Positions 1 through 12,077 of a DNA stretch of 64,000 bases are shown piece after piece. The DNA lies in assembly GCA_950295325.1 (NCBI GenBank), contig OX485804.1, forward strand, positions 22,444,001 through 22,508,000, in the 5' to 3' direction. Source of the DNA: Polytrichum commune. Taxonomy: Eukaryota; Streptophyta; Polytrichopsida; Polytrichales; Polytrichaceae. The notes under the pieces are model-generated. The model worked only from the letters and a program-made list of their open reading frames with translations, had not been told where the DNA came from and ran no database searches. The translations under genes and the position numbers were made by a program. The first letter of the stretch is position 1. Each line of letters starts with the position of its first letter.

Positions 1-391
1 TGTTTGAATTGGATGAATCTTATATATGAGAATGTAATTAAGGGATATTTAAGATATATACAAACATTTGACGTGAAGATAATACCCTCATATTTATGGA
101 GTTGAAAAACTAACATCTTCTAGAATAAACTTTGTATCCCAAGGTTCACTTGCAAATTAAATACATCACTCCCAATCCACTTTAGCTTTTAAATTTGAGA
201 AAGATTTAAAAGGGTTTTCAATGCATATGATGTAGCTCATGATAACTTGACCATGCAATATCCATCATTGAAGCTAGGGGTCAAGCAGAAGACCATCATG
301 TGCACATGGTGTTTTGAAGAATCCTTGGCATTAAAATTCATGAAATTTCTCTATTTTTTTTATTGATAAAAAATGGAGGTTTCTACTACAA

Positions 392-600
392 AGATTATCC
401 AATTAGTGTATCTTAACAATCTGGAGTTACACAATGCTATGACTCTTTAATGAGAATGTAATATTTTACCAAGCAAAGTCATTTATGTCTATAATTTCCA
501 AACAACCTATTGAACTTGCATTAGTAAAAATTGAACTCCTAAGTAAGATGTAATTGCATTGCATAACTTTGAATAGTGACACACACTGATTTGGATAACT
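392..600. mobile_element. MITE-like inverted-repeat element (family I', copy 1)
   Basis: The left end reads GATTATCCAATTAGTG and the right end is an imperfect inverse (CACTGATTTGGATAAC). The interior matches the copy at 6070-6286, including GGAGTTAC, ATGCTATGAC and the CATTGAACTCCT-like segment. Non-coding. Confidence 0.55.
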
Positions 601-1194
601 AGTGTAGAATACATGGTTATTCTTGGCACTCTACAATGATTCACTCCCAAGCCACTTTATCGATGCTAAGGTAGACAAATGTTATTTAACTACTTTTCTC
701 TTAGTACCCACTTCTCTTAGGATACAAAATATACAATTGGTGGAAGATGAATGTTGTATTTAAATATATCTAGACATGTTCTCAAAATGTGAACCTTTTG
801 GGTATTTTAATTATATCATAGGGTCTTAAGATACACTTGTGATATATCTGAATATTATGGAAGATGTGTGAATCTTCAGTGATTAATTGAATGTTATGCT
901 ATTAAACTATGATACCAAAATATATGTTTTGATGTTGAATGTAAATAAATAAATGCCAAATACTAAAAATGTAAAATGTAAAATGCTATATTATTATCTT
1001 AATCAGCTATGCATTTTCTATTGGAGGATCTTACCATACAATCCTATTGTAGGATCGTATGATAGAATTCAACATGTCCAAGTTTTGGATTCGGACTTAA
1101 TCCATTTTTACATAAACATGTGCTATGATCAACAAATTCAAATCATGCACCTAACCATTTAACTCGTAAATGTTAGGGATCATATAAATAACTG

Positions 1195-1385
1195 ATGCTT
1201 TAATAAAGTGAAAATGGTCATGTTTATTGAGTGGTCATTTATATAGGTCTTCCTTATCATGTTAACTATTGAACCTAAAATTACTAGCATGTTTTGAGCA
1301 CATGCTCTAATCTCTTTTATACACATGTCCTTTTGGTGTCTATTCTCAACCACATATCCACTCAAACATATGTGTTCAAATTATA
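1195..1385 (+). repeat. Dispersed repeat family M, copy
   Basis: Contains the recurring series GTTAACTATTGAACCTAAAA, TTGAGCACAT, a cytosine/thymine-rich GTGTC-TTTTGGTGTC segment, then CCACTCAAACATATGTGT. The same order recurs at 16680, 33095, 38905, 39450, 41560 and 49160, and inverted at 22270 and 60790. Non-coding, no obvious termini. Confidence 0.5.
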
Positions 1386-1579
1386 TCAAACCTACCTTTG
1401 TTAAAATGTGCATTTCTTTGCTAAAGATAGGTGAAGGGAGGGGACAATGAGTTGTCAAAAAATACTAAAGCATGTGAGAGTATCCTTGGCATCGTGAATA
1501 CATATACATTATAAGTCGGCGTACTTCAAGGGAAAAAGTAACTTTTTAAATTAGAAGCGTTTTGGATGGAATGAGCTAA

Positions 1580-2330
1580 ATTGAGTCGATCGAAAGAGGG
1601 CCACCCATCATTCCAATTTCATGATCTAGGAGAAGAAAATAGAAAATTTCCATTGAAGGTTAGGGAAAGTACTTTTACAAATGACCCACTAGTGCACCAA
1701 ATGTTAACAAACTCCTCCTCAAAGGCCACCCAAATATCCACATTTCTAAGCTCAACGTGTTCCATAATTTGGCTAGTGTGGCCATACCCTTATGCATGAT
1801 ATCACTCCACACTATGTGGCAATTTGCCTAGCAATCATATCCTCACTCAAGAAAACAAGCCAACATCTAGCGTACCAAATGTGATACAAAGTCACTCTTC
1901 TAAGCATGTCCCAAGTGCATTTCTCCTTCTAAGAATTGAAGTTGTATCTACAATGAATTCAATGCCCCGGGTAGTGCCATTCGTAACCTCGTTCCAAGAG
2001 ATGTTGGGCATATTGCCGAAGCACTTCCCAACCTCACCGAAGAGTTTCCAAAATTTCCTATGAATTTGCACTCCATGAAACAATATTTCATATAATCGAT
2101 CAAATCAAACCTACGGTCGTTGTGTTTCCTCTCATGGCCCATGCATGCATGCTCCACATCTCCAACCGGGAGTCCACTACATTCATAGTTGCCATAAGAA
2201 TAAATGCATTTTCTTTGATGTTGGTGGAGTGCCACATGAGGTCATTTGCTTTCGTTCTCTCCTCGTGGACGAGGCGACCTTATTTGGTTGTAAAGTCACA
2301 TAAACCGCCGCCCTCAATAATGTAGGAGAT
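1580..2330 (-). pseudogene. LINE-like ORF remnant with possible zf-RVT segment
   Basis: On the minus strand, broken frames carry a pattern like the zinc-binding segment after plant LINE reverse transcriptases: a KKMHLFLWQL-like stretch (compare KxxxFLWRL), then a WRCGACMHG Cys-x2-Cys motif, then a Phe/Trp-rich piece (RKFWKLFGEVGKCFG). Downstream the frame continues through GTTRGIEFIVD toward about 1580 with several stops. The frame shifts at least once. It is clearly not functional. The LINE call rests on motif resemblance only. Confidence 0.4.
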
Positions 2331-2571
2331 TTCCCACTTCCACTCACTATTGTCCCATTCAAGGTCTTTCACTAGGCTAAATTGCCAACTAGTATTTATG
2401 TTCATGTTAAAGTAGGCATGGATATTGTGAGAAGCAATGTGGTCAAAACGTCATTGTAGATGTGTATTTCCATATTAAATGACACATTGTACATGTAACA
2501 TGAACATGTTTGTGACACAAGAGGTTGAGTTCACATTTGAAGTTAGGTTCTTGCATTTATATCATAACTTA

Positions 2572-2966
2572 GAGCATCAGCAATGCAACTAGGTAAAGCT
2601 CACTGCAAACCAAGACCTATCTTGCTTAAAATTGCTCAAAATTTAGAGGGAGTGCACCAAATCTTGCTTAAAAATGGACAGATCCTCCCACACTCCCTCT
2701 AAATGTCAAAAATTTGGAGGGAGTGTGAGAGGATCTTTCCATTTTAAAGCAAGATTTGGTGCACTCCCTCTAAATTTTGAAAATGTGGTGTTTTCAATGA
2801 GGGATTTCACCTACGTCAAATTTTTACAATTCTTTTTTCTTGAGAAATATCTCACGTTTATTTAGGTGTGCTTCTAATGATGGTAATTTCAGTTTCTAAT
2901 TTTAGGTCAATCAAAAGATAGGTTTTGGTTTGCAGTGAGCTTTACCTAGATCCACTACAGATGCCC
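2572..2966. mobile_element. Tourist-like MITE (family F) with TTA target duplication
   Basis: A 395-bp element flanked by TTA at 2569-2571 and 2967-2969. Its inverted termini of about 50 bp share AGGTAAAGCTCACTGCAAAC. GAGCATC-like ends plus a 3-bp TWA duplication fit PIF/Harbinger-derived Tourist MITEs. Confidence 0.75.
2636..2779. repeat. Near-perfect hairpin inside MITE F
   Basis: Arms of about 68 bp (2636-2704 and 2711-2779) are inverse copies with about four mismatches and a loop of only a few bases. Each arm carries TAGAGGGAGTGCACCAAATC or its variant. Transcription through it would give a long stem able to feed small-RNA processing. That role is inference. Confidence 0.8.
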
Positions 2967-4429
2967 TTAGGACTCAACAACTGAACTACAACTTCTTCAT
3001 GTCCAAACTTTATGTATGAACAATAATAGTTATTTGTGATGCCTCCCAAAGAGGGGCACAATTATGGGGTTGATCCATCTTTGAGAGAATTTTCTATTAG
3101 GAGCTTGTTACAAGCCTACCTCTTTACTATGACACTCGATGATATGATAACCTTTATATAATGACCTAAATTTTGTAAACTAAACTTTCTAGCTGAAATC
3201 TACCTCCATAATACAACAAGGACATTGTTAATACAACACTTTTGGACCCCCAAAATGTCATATCATAGAGGTAAGAAATGTGTTTATGGTGGGTCTTACA
3301 CAAGTATAAATACATAGTTAATATTAATTTCATGTAACTTTCACATATGAAATGTGGATGAAAGGAATTTTAATACAAAATGATGCTAAAACATGGGAAC
3401 CAATGGAAATAGGTTCTCTATCTCAAAAGTTAATCAAGAGACTTATTAGCTATTTGTCTCTTTTGCGATAGTTTTTCACTTCAAACCTTACCCACGGTGT
3501 ATCATATGTTTTACGAGCATTGTGAACCCAATATTTATCATATAGCTTTCATATGCATATTGAATGAAAGCTCTTGGAATCTCACTTCTTTTGGTGGTGG
3601 TTTTGTCAAGTTCCGATTTGTATTGACAAAGTTATGAGCATTTGAAGGTAGGTTAGGTTTGTGCACTTGATTTCTAGACAAAGATCTACTTTTGCAGATT
3701 ATGAGGTCAGTCTTGATCCAATCTTCTTCATCTACACATTTTTGGAAAGGTATTGAAATTGTGCTTCTTTTTATGGTAATTTTGCTCAAAGTTGAGTTGT
3801 ATTGGAATAATTTTGACTGTTTGAAGGTTGGTTTCTCAATTCTTAGCTACATTTTTTTTATAGTCAACCCATTAGAGTTTACTCTTGCAAATGTAATGAA
3901 ACCGCATGCCATATTGGAGAAGCTCAATAAGATACATGCTACTAACTTGAAGTGGCAACATCAACATATTATTGATTCCTTCTTCAAGTTCACGTATATT
4001 TCATGAGAGAAATTGCATACTTGTAAAGAAATTTGAAAGAATATTTCACGTGCATACGTGGCAAGATATCTAATGTGTCTTTTCATGAAGTATCTCATTA
4101 TTATGACAATGAGGTACAATTTGTTGTATTATTGAATATGTGACACCTTGATAATATAACAATTTTCTCATTTCCCAAATGTGTCATATTAAAGAGGTAG
4201 GATTGCAGCTTGTAAGTTTTATATGTCATAGCCTCACTATGAAAGTCATGTGAAATTCCTTGGACCTCCTCTTGCTATCCCAAAAACTTGAGAGAGTTTT
4301 GATCTTTAAGGGTTATCCCATGGGACATGCTACCTTCAAATTCTAGACATTGTCCATTTATGACCACACCAAGTCCACATACATGGACATCTATATATTG
4401 AATCACTTTTAGTCTCACTTGCATAATAG

Positions 4430-5085
4430 TGTCATTTGCCCTACTATCAGGCCTATGCCAACAACATGGCCATAAGTGTACCCCCCAGGGAAGTTGGCGT
4501 TAGTGTGCTTACCATTATGTTGGCATTAGGATGCGCCATAAGTTTATGAGGAGGTCTATTCTTAGGTTACGCAATGGTCAATAAGTTAACCACAAGTGTA
4601 AATACTAGACACTTGCATTAGTACGTTGAACATCATTTTCCTCTTGCATGCCAATATGTAAACACACTAGTATGAGTTTGTGCCATCCCGGCCTTTTGCA
4701 CTTGTGCAAACAACACATCACTTTAACGTAGTCCCCCCAAAATTTTGGAACAATGGGGCGACAACCTCACCATCACCACCACCACATCCTCCATTGTATA
4801 TAAATGAGAGTCATAAGGCTTCATATTATCTTGCATACTAATTCATATTCCTCTTGCATACTAATTTACAAACACATGGCACTTGGCCTTGGTATGCTCA
4901 AAACAATCTTCCTCCTGCATACTAGAACGTAAAACTATCATCTCAATCACTCCAATGTGGTAGGATATATATGATACCATGAACAATTATGTACTTTGAA
5001 AAGTTACTTTTGTTGACAATTAATGAACGTGACACTACTAAGCCTCTACGCATCTAGTTTAGATCGTTTGCCAATAGTGTGCATG
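4430..5085 (-). repeat. Dispersed repeat family J, partial diverged copy (reverse)
   Basis: Read on the minus strand it contains GTCATTAATTGTCAACAAAA-like and TAAACTAGATGCGTAGAGG segments and repeated CAAGAGGAATATGA units, in the order seen in the + strand copies at 20262 and 34725. Boundaries are uncertain. Confidence 0.4.
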
Positions 5086-5327
5086 ACATTGAATGCCATA
5101 AATGATGTAGTGAACACAAATGAAAGACCTCATGTGAAAGATTATCTCAATTTTGAACTTTTATAACTTTCACACATCTACTCCAATCATGAAACTTGAA
5201 ATGACAATTTGTGTAATTTGCAACCACTGACCACATGAGGTAATTCCCAAGCCAAGCTAATTGTTAGAAGTGTATGTGGAATGCCCACAATAAGGCCACG
5301 TACCTTATGTATTTGAATCTTCTTGAA

Positions 5328-5545
5328 ATGGAGGAAAATGTTTTGGGAATAATTGGTGAAGATCCTGTTGTTTCTAGGTCCAACCGGTTTCCTTCTTTTT
5401 TCTTTTCTTTTTTGACACAAATTGAAAATTCAATTGCAAAGAGAACAAGTCCAATGGGTTTCACATTGACAACTTTTGATTTTTCTTTATTACTTTGAGG
5501 TGCATACTATAGAGTCCTCTAAAATTCTCTCCGTTCATTTCTTAT
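5328..5545 (+). repeat. Dispersed repeat family L, copy 1
   Basis: Carries the L series: GGTCCAACCGGTTTCC, a T-rich stretch, then TTTGAGGTGCATACTATAGA and GTCCTCTAAAAT. L is a roughly 240-bp non-coding repeat marked by AACCGGTT motifs. Confidence 0.5.
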
Positions 5546-5691
5546 GATGCAAGCAGTTACTTATTGATTGTGGATAAAGGGAGATTACTATGTTTATGTA
5601 CAGAAAGTGCACTTTGGTTGACTTTGTAGTAGGCACTTAAGTACTTGTTTGTCCACCAACAACACTGGATTCGCAATAAATAAAGCCCCAT

Positions 5692-5852
5692 TACATTATT
5701 AAGAAGTGTGCATTCATTTTGTGGGCCCTGAGAATATAACCAAGGGATGTTAGGAGCTCAGTCTAAATTTGAGCCTCCTCGTGCAAGGTTTGAGCATCCC
5801 ATGGTTACATTCTCAGGCCCCACAAAATGAACGTACACTACTTAATAATGTA
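5692..5852. mobile_element. Foldback MITE (family O), copy 1
   Basis: A 161-bp palindrome with arms of about 58 bp. The left arm begins TACATTATTAAGAAGTGTGC and contains TTTTGTGGGCCCTGAGAA; the right arm is its close inverse. If the outer TA pairs are the target duplication, the element is 5694-5850 and Stowaway-like. A diverged copy lies at 20952-21099. Confidence 0.7.
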
Positions 5853-5879
5853 AAGTTGGTTACTCTTGGATGGCATTTG

Positions 5880-6069
5880 GCACAGTGTCTGGGGAGAGTT
5901 TTGGGGCATAACCAATCAAAATCTAACCCGTTACGTGTTGTGGTCTTCTAGTTTTTCTTATTAAATTCGAGGTGTATTCCATAGAGTCCTCTACAATGAT
6001 TGGTTATTTTCTTGAAGTCCTGAACTTCAACCGGTTGTTTCTCAAACTCAAGCATGTCATTTGTAGCTA
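5880..6069 (+). repeat. Dispersed repeat family L, copy 2 (interrupted)
   Basis: Matches L from GTGTCTGGGGAGAGTTTTGG through CTTCAACCGGTTGTTTCTC to TTTGTAGCTAC, where an I' element begins. L-like sequence (GGTTCTTCCCATTCATTGG) resumes at about 6293, after the insert. Confidence 0.55.
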
Positions 6070-6286
6070 CATTGATTATCCCAATTAGTGTGCGCTACTA
6101 TTCGGAGTTACGCTATGACTATTTAACGAGAATGTAAATAGTTTAGCAAGCAAAGCCATATATATATATTCTATGATGTTTGAACTTCCTATTGAACTCT
6201 TGCTAGTAAACATTGAACTCCTGAGTAAGTCGTTATTGCACTACATAAATTTGAATAGTTCCATGCACTAATTGGGATAATCAATG
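6070..6286. mobile_element. MITE-like element (family I', copy 2) inside repeat L
   Basis: A 217-bp element with a perfect 20-bp terminal inverted repeat, ATTGATTATCCCAATTAGTG, and weaker pairing beyond. Its interior matches 392-600. It splits an L copy. A truncated I' start follows L copy 3 at the same L position (about 7110), so an L plus I' chimera may have spread as a unit. Confidence 0.65.
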
Positions 6287-6894
6287 CAATGTTTGGTTCT
6301 TCCCATTCATTGGTTCTTCACAACGAGAAAGTATATTATAGGGTAATGCACCGGGCTATTATTGAAATTGTAATCCAAAACTTAGTTATGGTCTTGTATG
6401 AGCATGTGGATTCAAAAATTGAAAATGCCTTTGATTTCAAATGACAATCATTTTAACATGTATTTTGTATGTTTTTCTATATCATCAGTACCCTTTAGCA
6501 TCAACATTGTAAAGTGTATTGAAATTGATAATAGGGATAAACATGTGAAAATGAATGGCATTTGACATTTTTCAATAAAATTAAAAACCATGCAACTTTA
6601 TCAATCATTGCAAACAACATGCATGTTGCAATCCAAACCATTCTTGCATCTTATTGGATTTGCAATCGATTGGTCCCCCTTACCGTATTATTTGCTTAAA
6701 ATTTAAAAGTCAAACAAATTAGACGGTGTTATGACGAAATATGGTTTGGTGCCAAACTAGAGCCTTGTTCCTTAATGCCTTGGTTTGCAAGTTGGAACCA
6801 AGTTGTGATGCCCACAATGCATGAGTAAAATGGTGGAATCACAAATGCAACTATTTAACAATTGCCATGTCTCATGGGCAACCGGTGTCATGAA

Positions 6895-7135
6895 CGTGCT
6901 TCAAACCCATCTCCGGGGAGATTTTTGGGCATTATTCGTCGATATCCTAGTGTTTCCAAGTCCAATTGGTTACATAATGACATCTTTCGGTTTCTTGTTT
7001 TAATAAATTGGGGTGTATTCTATACATTCCTTTAAAATGATAGGTAACACGCATGAAGACTTGAACATCAACCGCTTATTTTTCAAACTCAATTGGTTCA
7101 TTTTTAACTACATTGAATAACTCAATTAGTAAGGG
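6895..7135 (+). repeat. Dispersed repeat family L, copy 3
   Basis: L series present: CTCCGGGGAGATTTTTGGGC, TTTCCAAGTCCAATTGGTTA, GGGGTGTATTCTATA and TCAAACTCAATTGGTTC. It ends in the first bases of an I' element. Confidence 0.55.
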
Positions 7136-7517
7136 AGGGTTGATACTGAGTGAAAAATTAGTGAAGGTGGTATTGAATTTCCTTACACAATGAAATTAGT
7201 GCCACCAAAAGTTCTAGGAAGTTATTTTCATCTTGGCTTTATTCACTCAACATACTATTTATTGCAACAATATTCATTGGAAAGTATCGACACTGTTCAC
7301 TAACATGTATGAGTTTGCATTTATTCTTTTAGTTTTTAAATAAATATACAAGCACCTTAGAGCACACACTAATTTTATTTAAATGTATAGTGAATGAGCA
7401 TGTATTCATGAATTTAGCATCACTTAGTAAAAATTTCAGCCCTCAATAATTTTGAGACTTGGCAAAATAGTGAATGTTTTTGGGAATTAGTACCACACAT
7501 ATTAAATGGGACAATCA

Positions 7518-7752
7518 AGGCCACTTCACACACGAGCCAAGAGCCGTGACCATGAAATTGTGAGAGCCCAAAAGAAAGTGTCCAAAGGCCGTCCCAACAC
7601 ACCTCCCAAAATCATGTAGTGTGGTCATAAATCCTCAAGAGTAGTGTGAAGTCATAAGTGACCGGGCCCTCAACCAAATGCTATTTCAATGAATTTCTAT
7701 TCATGCGGGTCCTCACACATGATAAAAATAGAATAAATGTACAGTTGTGAGC
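7518..7752 (-). mobile_element. Truncated family A element (reverse orientation)
   Basis: Starts with the A right terminus in reverse (GGCCACTTCACACACGAGCC) after TCA at 7515-7517. It runs through the A segments CCGTCCCAACACACCTCC and ACCGGGCCCTCAACCAAATG, then stops matching at about 7752. The other end is missing. Confidence 0.75.
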
Positions 7753-7794
7753 ATTTAAAGGGGGAAGGCTAAATCCATTTTATATATAAAAATT

Positions 7795-7895
7795 TTTGAT
7801 AAAGAAGAACTGAAAGATGAGAACATGTAAGTGGTTGGACTTGGAAACACTTGGATCTTCACCGATTATGCCCAAAAACCTCCGCAGACACTGTG
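7795..7895 (-). repeat. Dispersed repeat family L, partial copy (reverse)
   Basis: AACATGTAAGTGGTTGGACT, TTGGAAACACTTGGATCTTC and GCCCAAAAACCTCCGCAGAC are the reverse of the L 5' part. Followed by a short direct repeat, TTTATGAATGTTTGCA, at about 7904 and 7930. Confidence 0.5.
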
Positions 7896-7959
7896 CTTGT
7901 GGGCTTTATGAATGTTTGCACATCCCCCCTTTATGAATGTTTGCAAATCCAGACCCCCC

Positions 7960-9890
7960 ATAACTCAGAACTTAAAAAGTTAGGGGTAAGGGGCACGGGG
8001 TATTATATTAGGCGTAGGTATTATATTGGTTTCTTGTGTCTAAAGTGTCTACTCTCGAAAGGGGGGAGTAGATCTTCTCCTTCATAACTCTGTCCCGTGG
8101 GCTTGGGATTGAAGGTAGATCGAACAGACACTTAATTCACGTCGGTCTCCTTCAGAGACCGAAGTTGTTATTATTTTTATTACACATCCCCACTTCTTGA
8201 TTGAGCGGATGGCATTGAACTGTTGGATTGTCAAGATTTCAAACTTCAAGAATTTTAAGTTTTAAATTTAAATACTTTCAGCTTGAATGTAATAACTTTT
8301 GTTTCTGAGTGCGTTGCCAAGAATACCGCTTACTTAACCCCCACTTGTCAGACACAACACATGAGGGACTCAATAAGCCTAGGTGTGAAGGTTCTTGCAT
8401 GACATATAGACATGATGGCATCAATTTTTTTTATTGTCAAGTACCCATATCTTAGTGGCATCAGAAAATGTGAAGTTTTCATTATAGAAACCAAAATGGC
8501 AATAAAAGAAGACGATACCAAATCAATATTGGTTTTTCCATCTACCAAAGGGATAGTAGTAAGAATATGCCCTCTATAAATTGGTTGTTGACCAATTCAA
8601 TTTCAATTCACTAGACCGATTCGGGTTCTTTGACCCTGATCTAAGGACCAAATTGGTTTGAAATAATGAAACTTAGACTCTACATTAGTAATTACCGGTT
8701 TTACCCTCCCCTCATGTGGACGCTACACATGTTCAAAAATGTCGGTTTCGAAATGGATTTCAGTAAGCCAAGGTAAAGTAATAATGGCTTTGACACGTGT
8801 TTGACCTTGGGGAGCTTGGGACCTTCAAGGTTGGTCCCTCTTTTATTGGGCACAATCACATGTTTTAAACTCCGATCCAAGACTGTGGTTTTGTAAGGCT
8901 GAAAAGCTTTGTATTCAACTCGAGTTGAGAACGGCCATTTTATAGCCAAAAAAACAGAGACCAACAGAGACCAACAAAAACCTTGAAACCAAACTGCTTG
9001 AAGTTAGGCATGTGTTCATGCCAACATTCAACATTTAATTTTGACCCATCAAACTTTGTTTTGAAACTAGCGTTTTGAACGTATCTTGCTTCCCCGTGAA
9101 TAGGTGTTGTGAACATTCACCCCCAAGTTTTAATGTTGGTTAGATGAGAGATAAGATATTCGACCCATAGGAAAAATTCATGTAATTTGGTTGTAATGAA
9201 AAACATTATGAAAAACATGAATTGATTCTTATACCTATTTCTCTACATGGGAGATATTTTTTCTTTGATCATACCTAAACCACAACCATGCTAAATTGCT
9301 AAACTAGTCGGGATTGGATGAAACTAGCTAGGTTTTTGCTATCACTCAAACTAACGTAAGGAAAACAACCCATGGTATAATGTCTTAAGGAAGGGTGAGC
9401 TAGTGTCTATAAGGATTAATGTCACATTGAATTAAGGTTTCTAACAAACAAGCTATATCTTTTACTCCTTCATTCCTTCTTAAAAAGGCTTAATTCGCAC
9501 TCTCATAGTTCATTGGTGCTTTCTCAGTCATGTGTGATATTGTCCTATGTGCGTGGACTCTTATCACTCTAATTCATCTTCTAGGTTAGTCTCGAAGCTC
9601 AAAAGCTTGGCAAGTAGTAAATGACTCATAGTCATGACACTGTCCGGGGTAGTGCCTTCTAAGTATCTATATAGTCTTTAATTGTCATGTATATTGCTTG
9701 TGATAATGTAAAAGTTAAATTCTCTTAAACAACTTACAACTATCATGCAAATCTTCACAACTGTAATCACCACCTTCATCTTCGGTGGACCTAGCCACTT
9801 GTCTCAAGAATCAACCACATTGGTTAATACAATAACAACACGTCAATAAGGTAGGCTATAACCTTTGTTCATATGTTTTAACATTATTTA
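7960..9890. other. Intergenic DNA, no gene or clear element seen
   Basis: No recognisable coding sequence on either strand. Short frames of 60 to 90 codons lack domains. Confidence 0.4.
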
Positions 9891-9899
9891 TTTAATAAA

Positions 9900-11250
9900 A
9901 TAATCTCCACTAATAATGAACTTCCTTCAATGTGGTAAAGTCTTCTTTCTACCAAGGTAATGTCCATGACAACCTATAACATGCCCCAAAACAACCTTAT
10001 GCCTCATGCTCTAACAAGATGAAATAGGCTTACTAGGTTATATTCTTCTCTATGTGCCTACCCAATTAATGTAATGCCTTTCACTCTTACTCCGCTATCT
10101 CCCAACCTAGGACTTGGCTATGGCCTTTCAACTCGCACTGAAATTGACCATGCGCATCCTAGGCCTCTCTAAATTTCCTCACTTCCACTCATGATATTTG
10201 CCTTCTATCCCTATAGGGATTAGCTTCCTCTCGACCAATCATTGGTCCTACAATTATTTAATCTTTATAGGGTTATTGTCCGTTCTTGTACTCTATTGCA
10301 CTCAATCCTAGGAATCTCAAGTAGCTTCCTTTAATTCTCAAAGGCCATCACCCTTCATATGACAATCAGACTTAACATTCCCTCTAAGGCTATTGACATT
10401 TCAACGTCCCATACTAAGATTGAATCATCTATGAATCACTCTACTAATTATATATACGCCATCTTCTCCCACATATTTTAGCCTATTCTCATGCCATTAA
10501 CTTTTACTTTGTTTTTCTCTTAAAATGGGAGATACATCCCTTCACATTTGTCTCTCAAGTTTGAGTCATCCTTTAGGCCAATCGCCCAAATTTGTTTCTC
10601 AATTATACTAAGTCTTGTAAATTCTTTTTTCTCCCTCCTCTCATTTGGGTCAATCCCCTTTCTTGGACTCCAATGACTCCTTATCTTCTATGTATCATCA
10701 TGTTCACATTAACTCTCAAGGCTATCCTCTAACGATGTCCCACTCAAAATCGATTATGTCTCTCACAAGCTTCAATTTCTCTTTCTTGAGCACTAACATA
10801 CAACTCCCTCTCAAACTATTGCATTCGTGTCCATTCTCACAACTTCATTAAGGACATGCGGTCACAACCGGTGTGGTTCTTACTATCTTACACTCATCCT
10901 TCTTCTTCATTGGGCTATCGCAAGAGCTTTTGTTATTGTGCTCAACTTCGACTATCACAATCTTTGATTACTCTCTCTTAACCCTAACAATCCTCTCATC
11001 CATACTCAAGGTTATAGCTATTGCTCATACACATCCAAGATCTCATTCATTCATAAATACACACAAGCATTGATCAACATCCTACTTGAAACTATAACAA
11101 AGTGTTTGTCCATCAAATTCGTTCATTTACTCTTATTGTCGAAGTTTCCAAATAATCCCTCGGCTCTTTTAGACTAAGTCTATATCCTCAAGCACCTCAC
11201 TTGAGAATTGTGTGTCGTCTACTCACCTAGACTCAATGACTATGAGACTA
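9900..11250 (+). other. Strongly G-poor, pyrimidine-rich stretch
   Basis: The + strand is rich in C and T (many CTC, TCTTC and CATC runs) and clearly poor in G compared with its flanks. The skew is sustained over more than 1 kb. No protein family is recognisable in any frame. It could be part of a decayed LTR-element interior or an old repeat. Confidence 0.4.
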
Positions 11251-11830
11251 TGCAAGATAGTACCAATGGAAAAAAAACATGCTTCTTCCTTGGCCAACCT
11301 TCTCCTCATTGAATCAAAAGGAAGGAGAAGGTGGTTACAAGCAATAATCAACTATTCACAACACTAAGCCTTATGGTTCTACTATGGATAATATTCTAAC
11401 TACCAAACACTGGATGATAGCCATCAAATTTTGAAAATTGCTTGCTTCGGCTAGGCTATGGCTAAAAAGGTGGCTTATAGTCTAGAAATCCAAAAAACTT
11501 CTGGGACTGAAATTGTTTCAGGATAGTTTCAAAGCGGCTAATTCCCTGGAGTGGTGGAGTGGATAGCCTTTGTGAGGTAGAGATTGATGCAACTTGATGA
11601 TCCGATTGAAAGAAAGACACGAGGCTCCTATATACTACATTTTTCAAACAATGATGACTTGAAATGCAATGAAACCAAATTTAAATTATGGGCAATCAAA
11701 AAGGCAAATGGGACTCCAAATACATAAAGATGATATCAAACTAGTTAATTCTCTAGACTGATAGGATGCAGTCAGGATGGTTCCAGACCGTCTTATATCT
11801 ATGATGCAAACGTATCTCTAATGGGTCGGT

Positions 11831-12053
11831 TGCACTTTTTGTCTTGTTAGTGTGAATTACCATTTGGAGTTACGCAATGCTATAACATTTTACTAAGAGT
11901 GTTATTTTTTTAATCCAAATAACATAAGTGGTTAGTATGCACACTGAAGAATATGATATAACTTAGTTGGTAAAAAAAATGATAATGCTATTAAGAGTTA
12001 TAGCAACACATAACTATGAATGGTAACCCACACTAATAAGACATTTTATTGCA
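11831..12053. mobile_element. MITE-like element (family I, copy 2)
   Basis: The left half (GTTAGTGTGAATTACCATTT, then TTACGCAATGCTATAACA) is mirrored on the right by GTTATAGCAACACATAACTA and GGTAACCCACACTAATAAG. The same interior, including ATGATATAACTTAGTTGGTA, recurs at 35451-35639. Outer ends are degraded. Confidence 0.6.
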
Positions 12054-12077
12054 TGTTACACTCATACACAATACTAA

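Larger units (their letters stand above)
2967..5690. other. AT-rich intergenic DNA, no gene seen
   Basis: No recognisable coding sequence. The longest frame (3692-4006, 104 codons) has a hydrophobic run but no family resemblance and biased, low-complexity composition. The 3' half holds a J-family repeat in reverse (4430-5085) and the first L-family copy (5328-5545). Confidence 0.5.
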
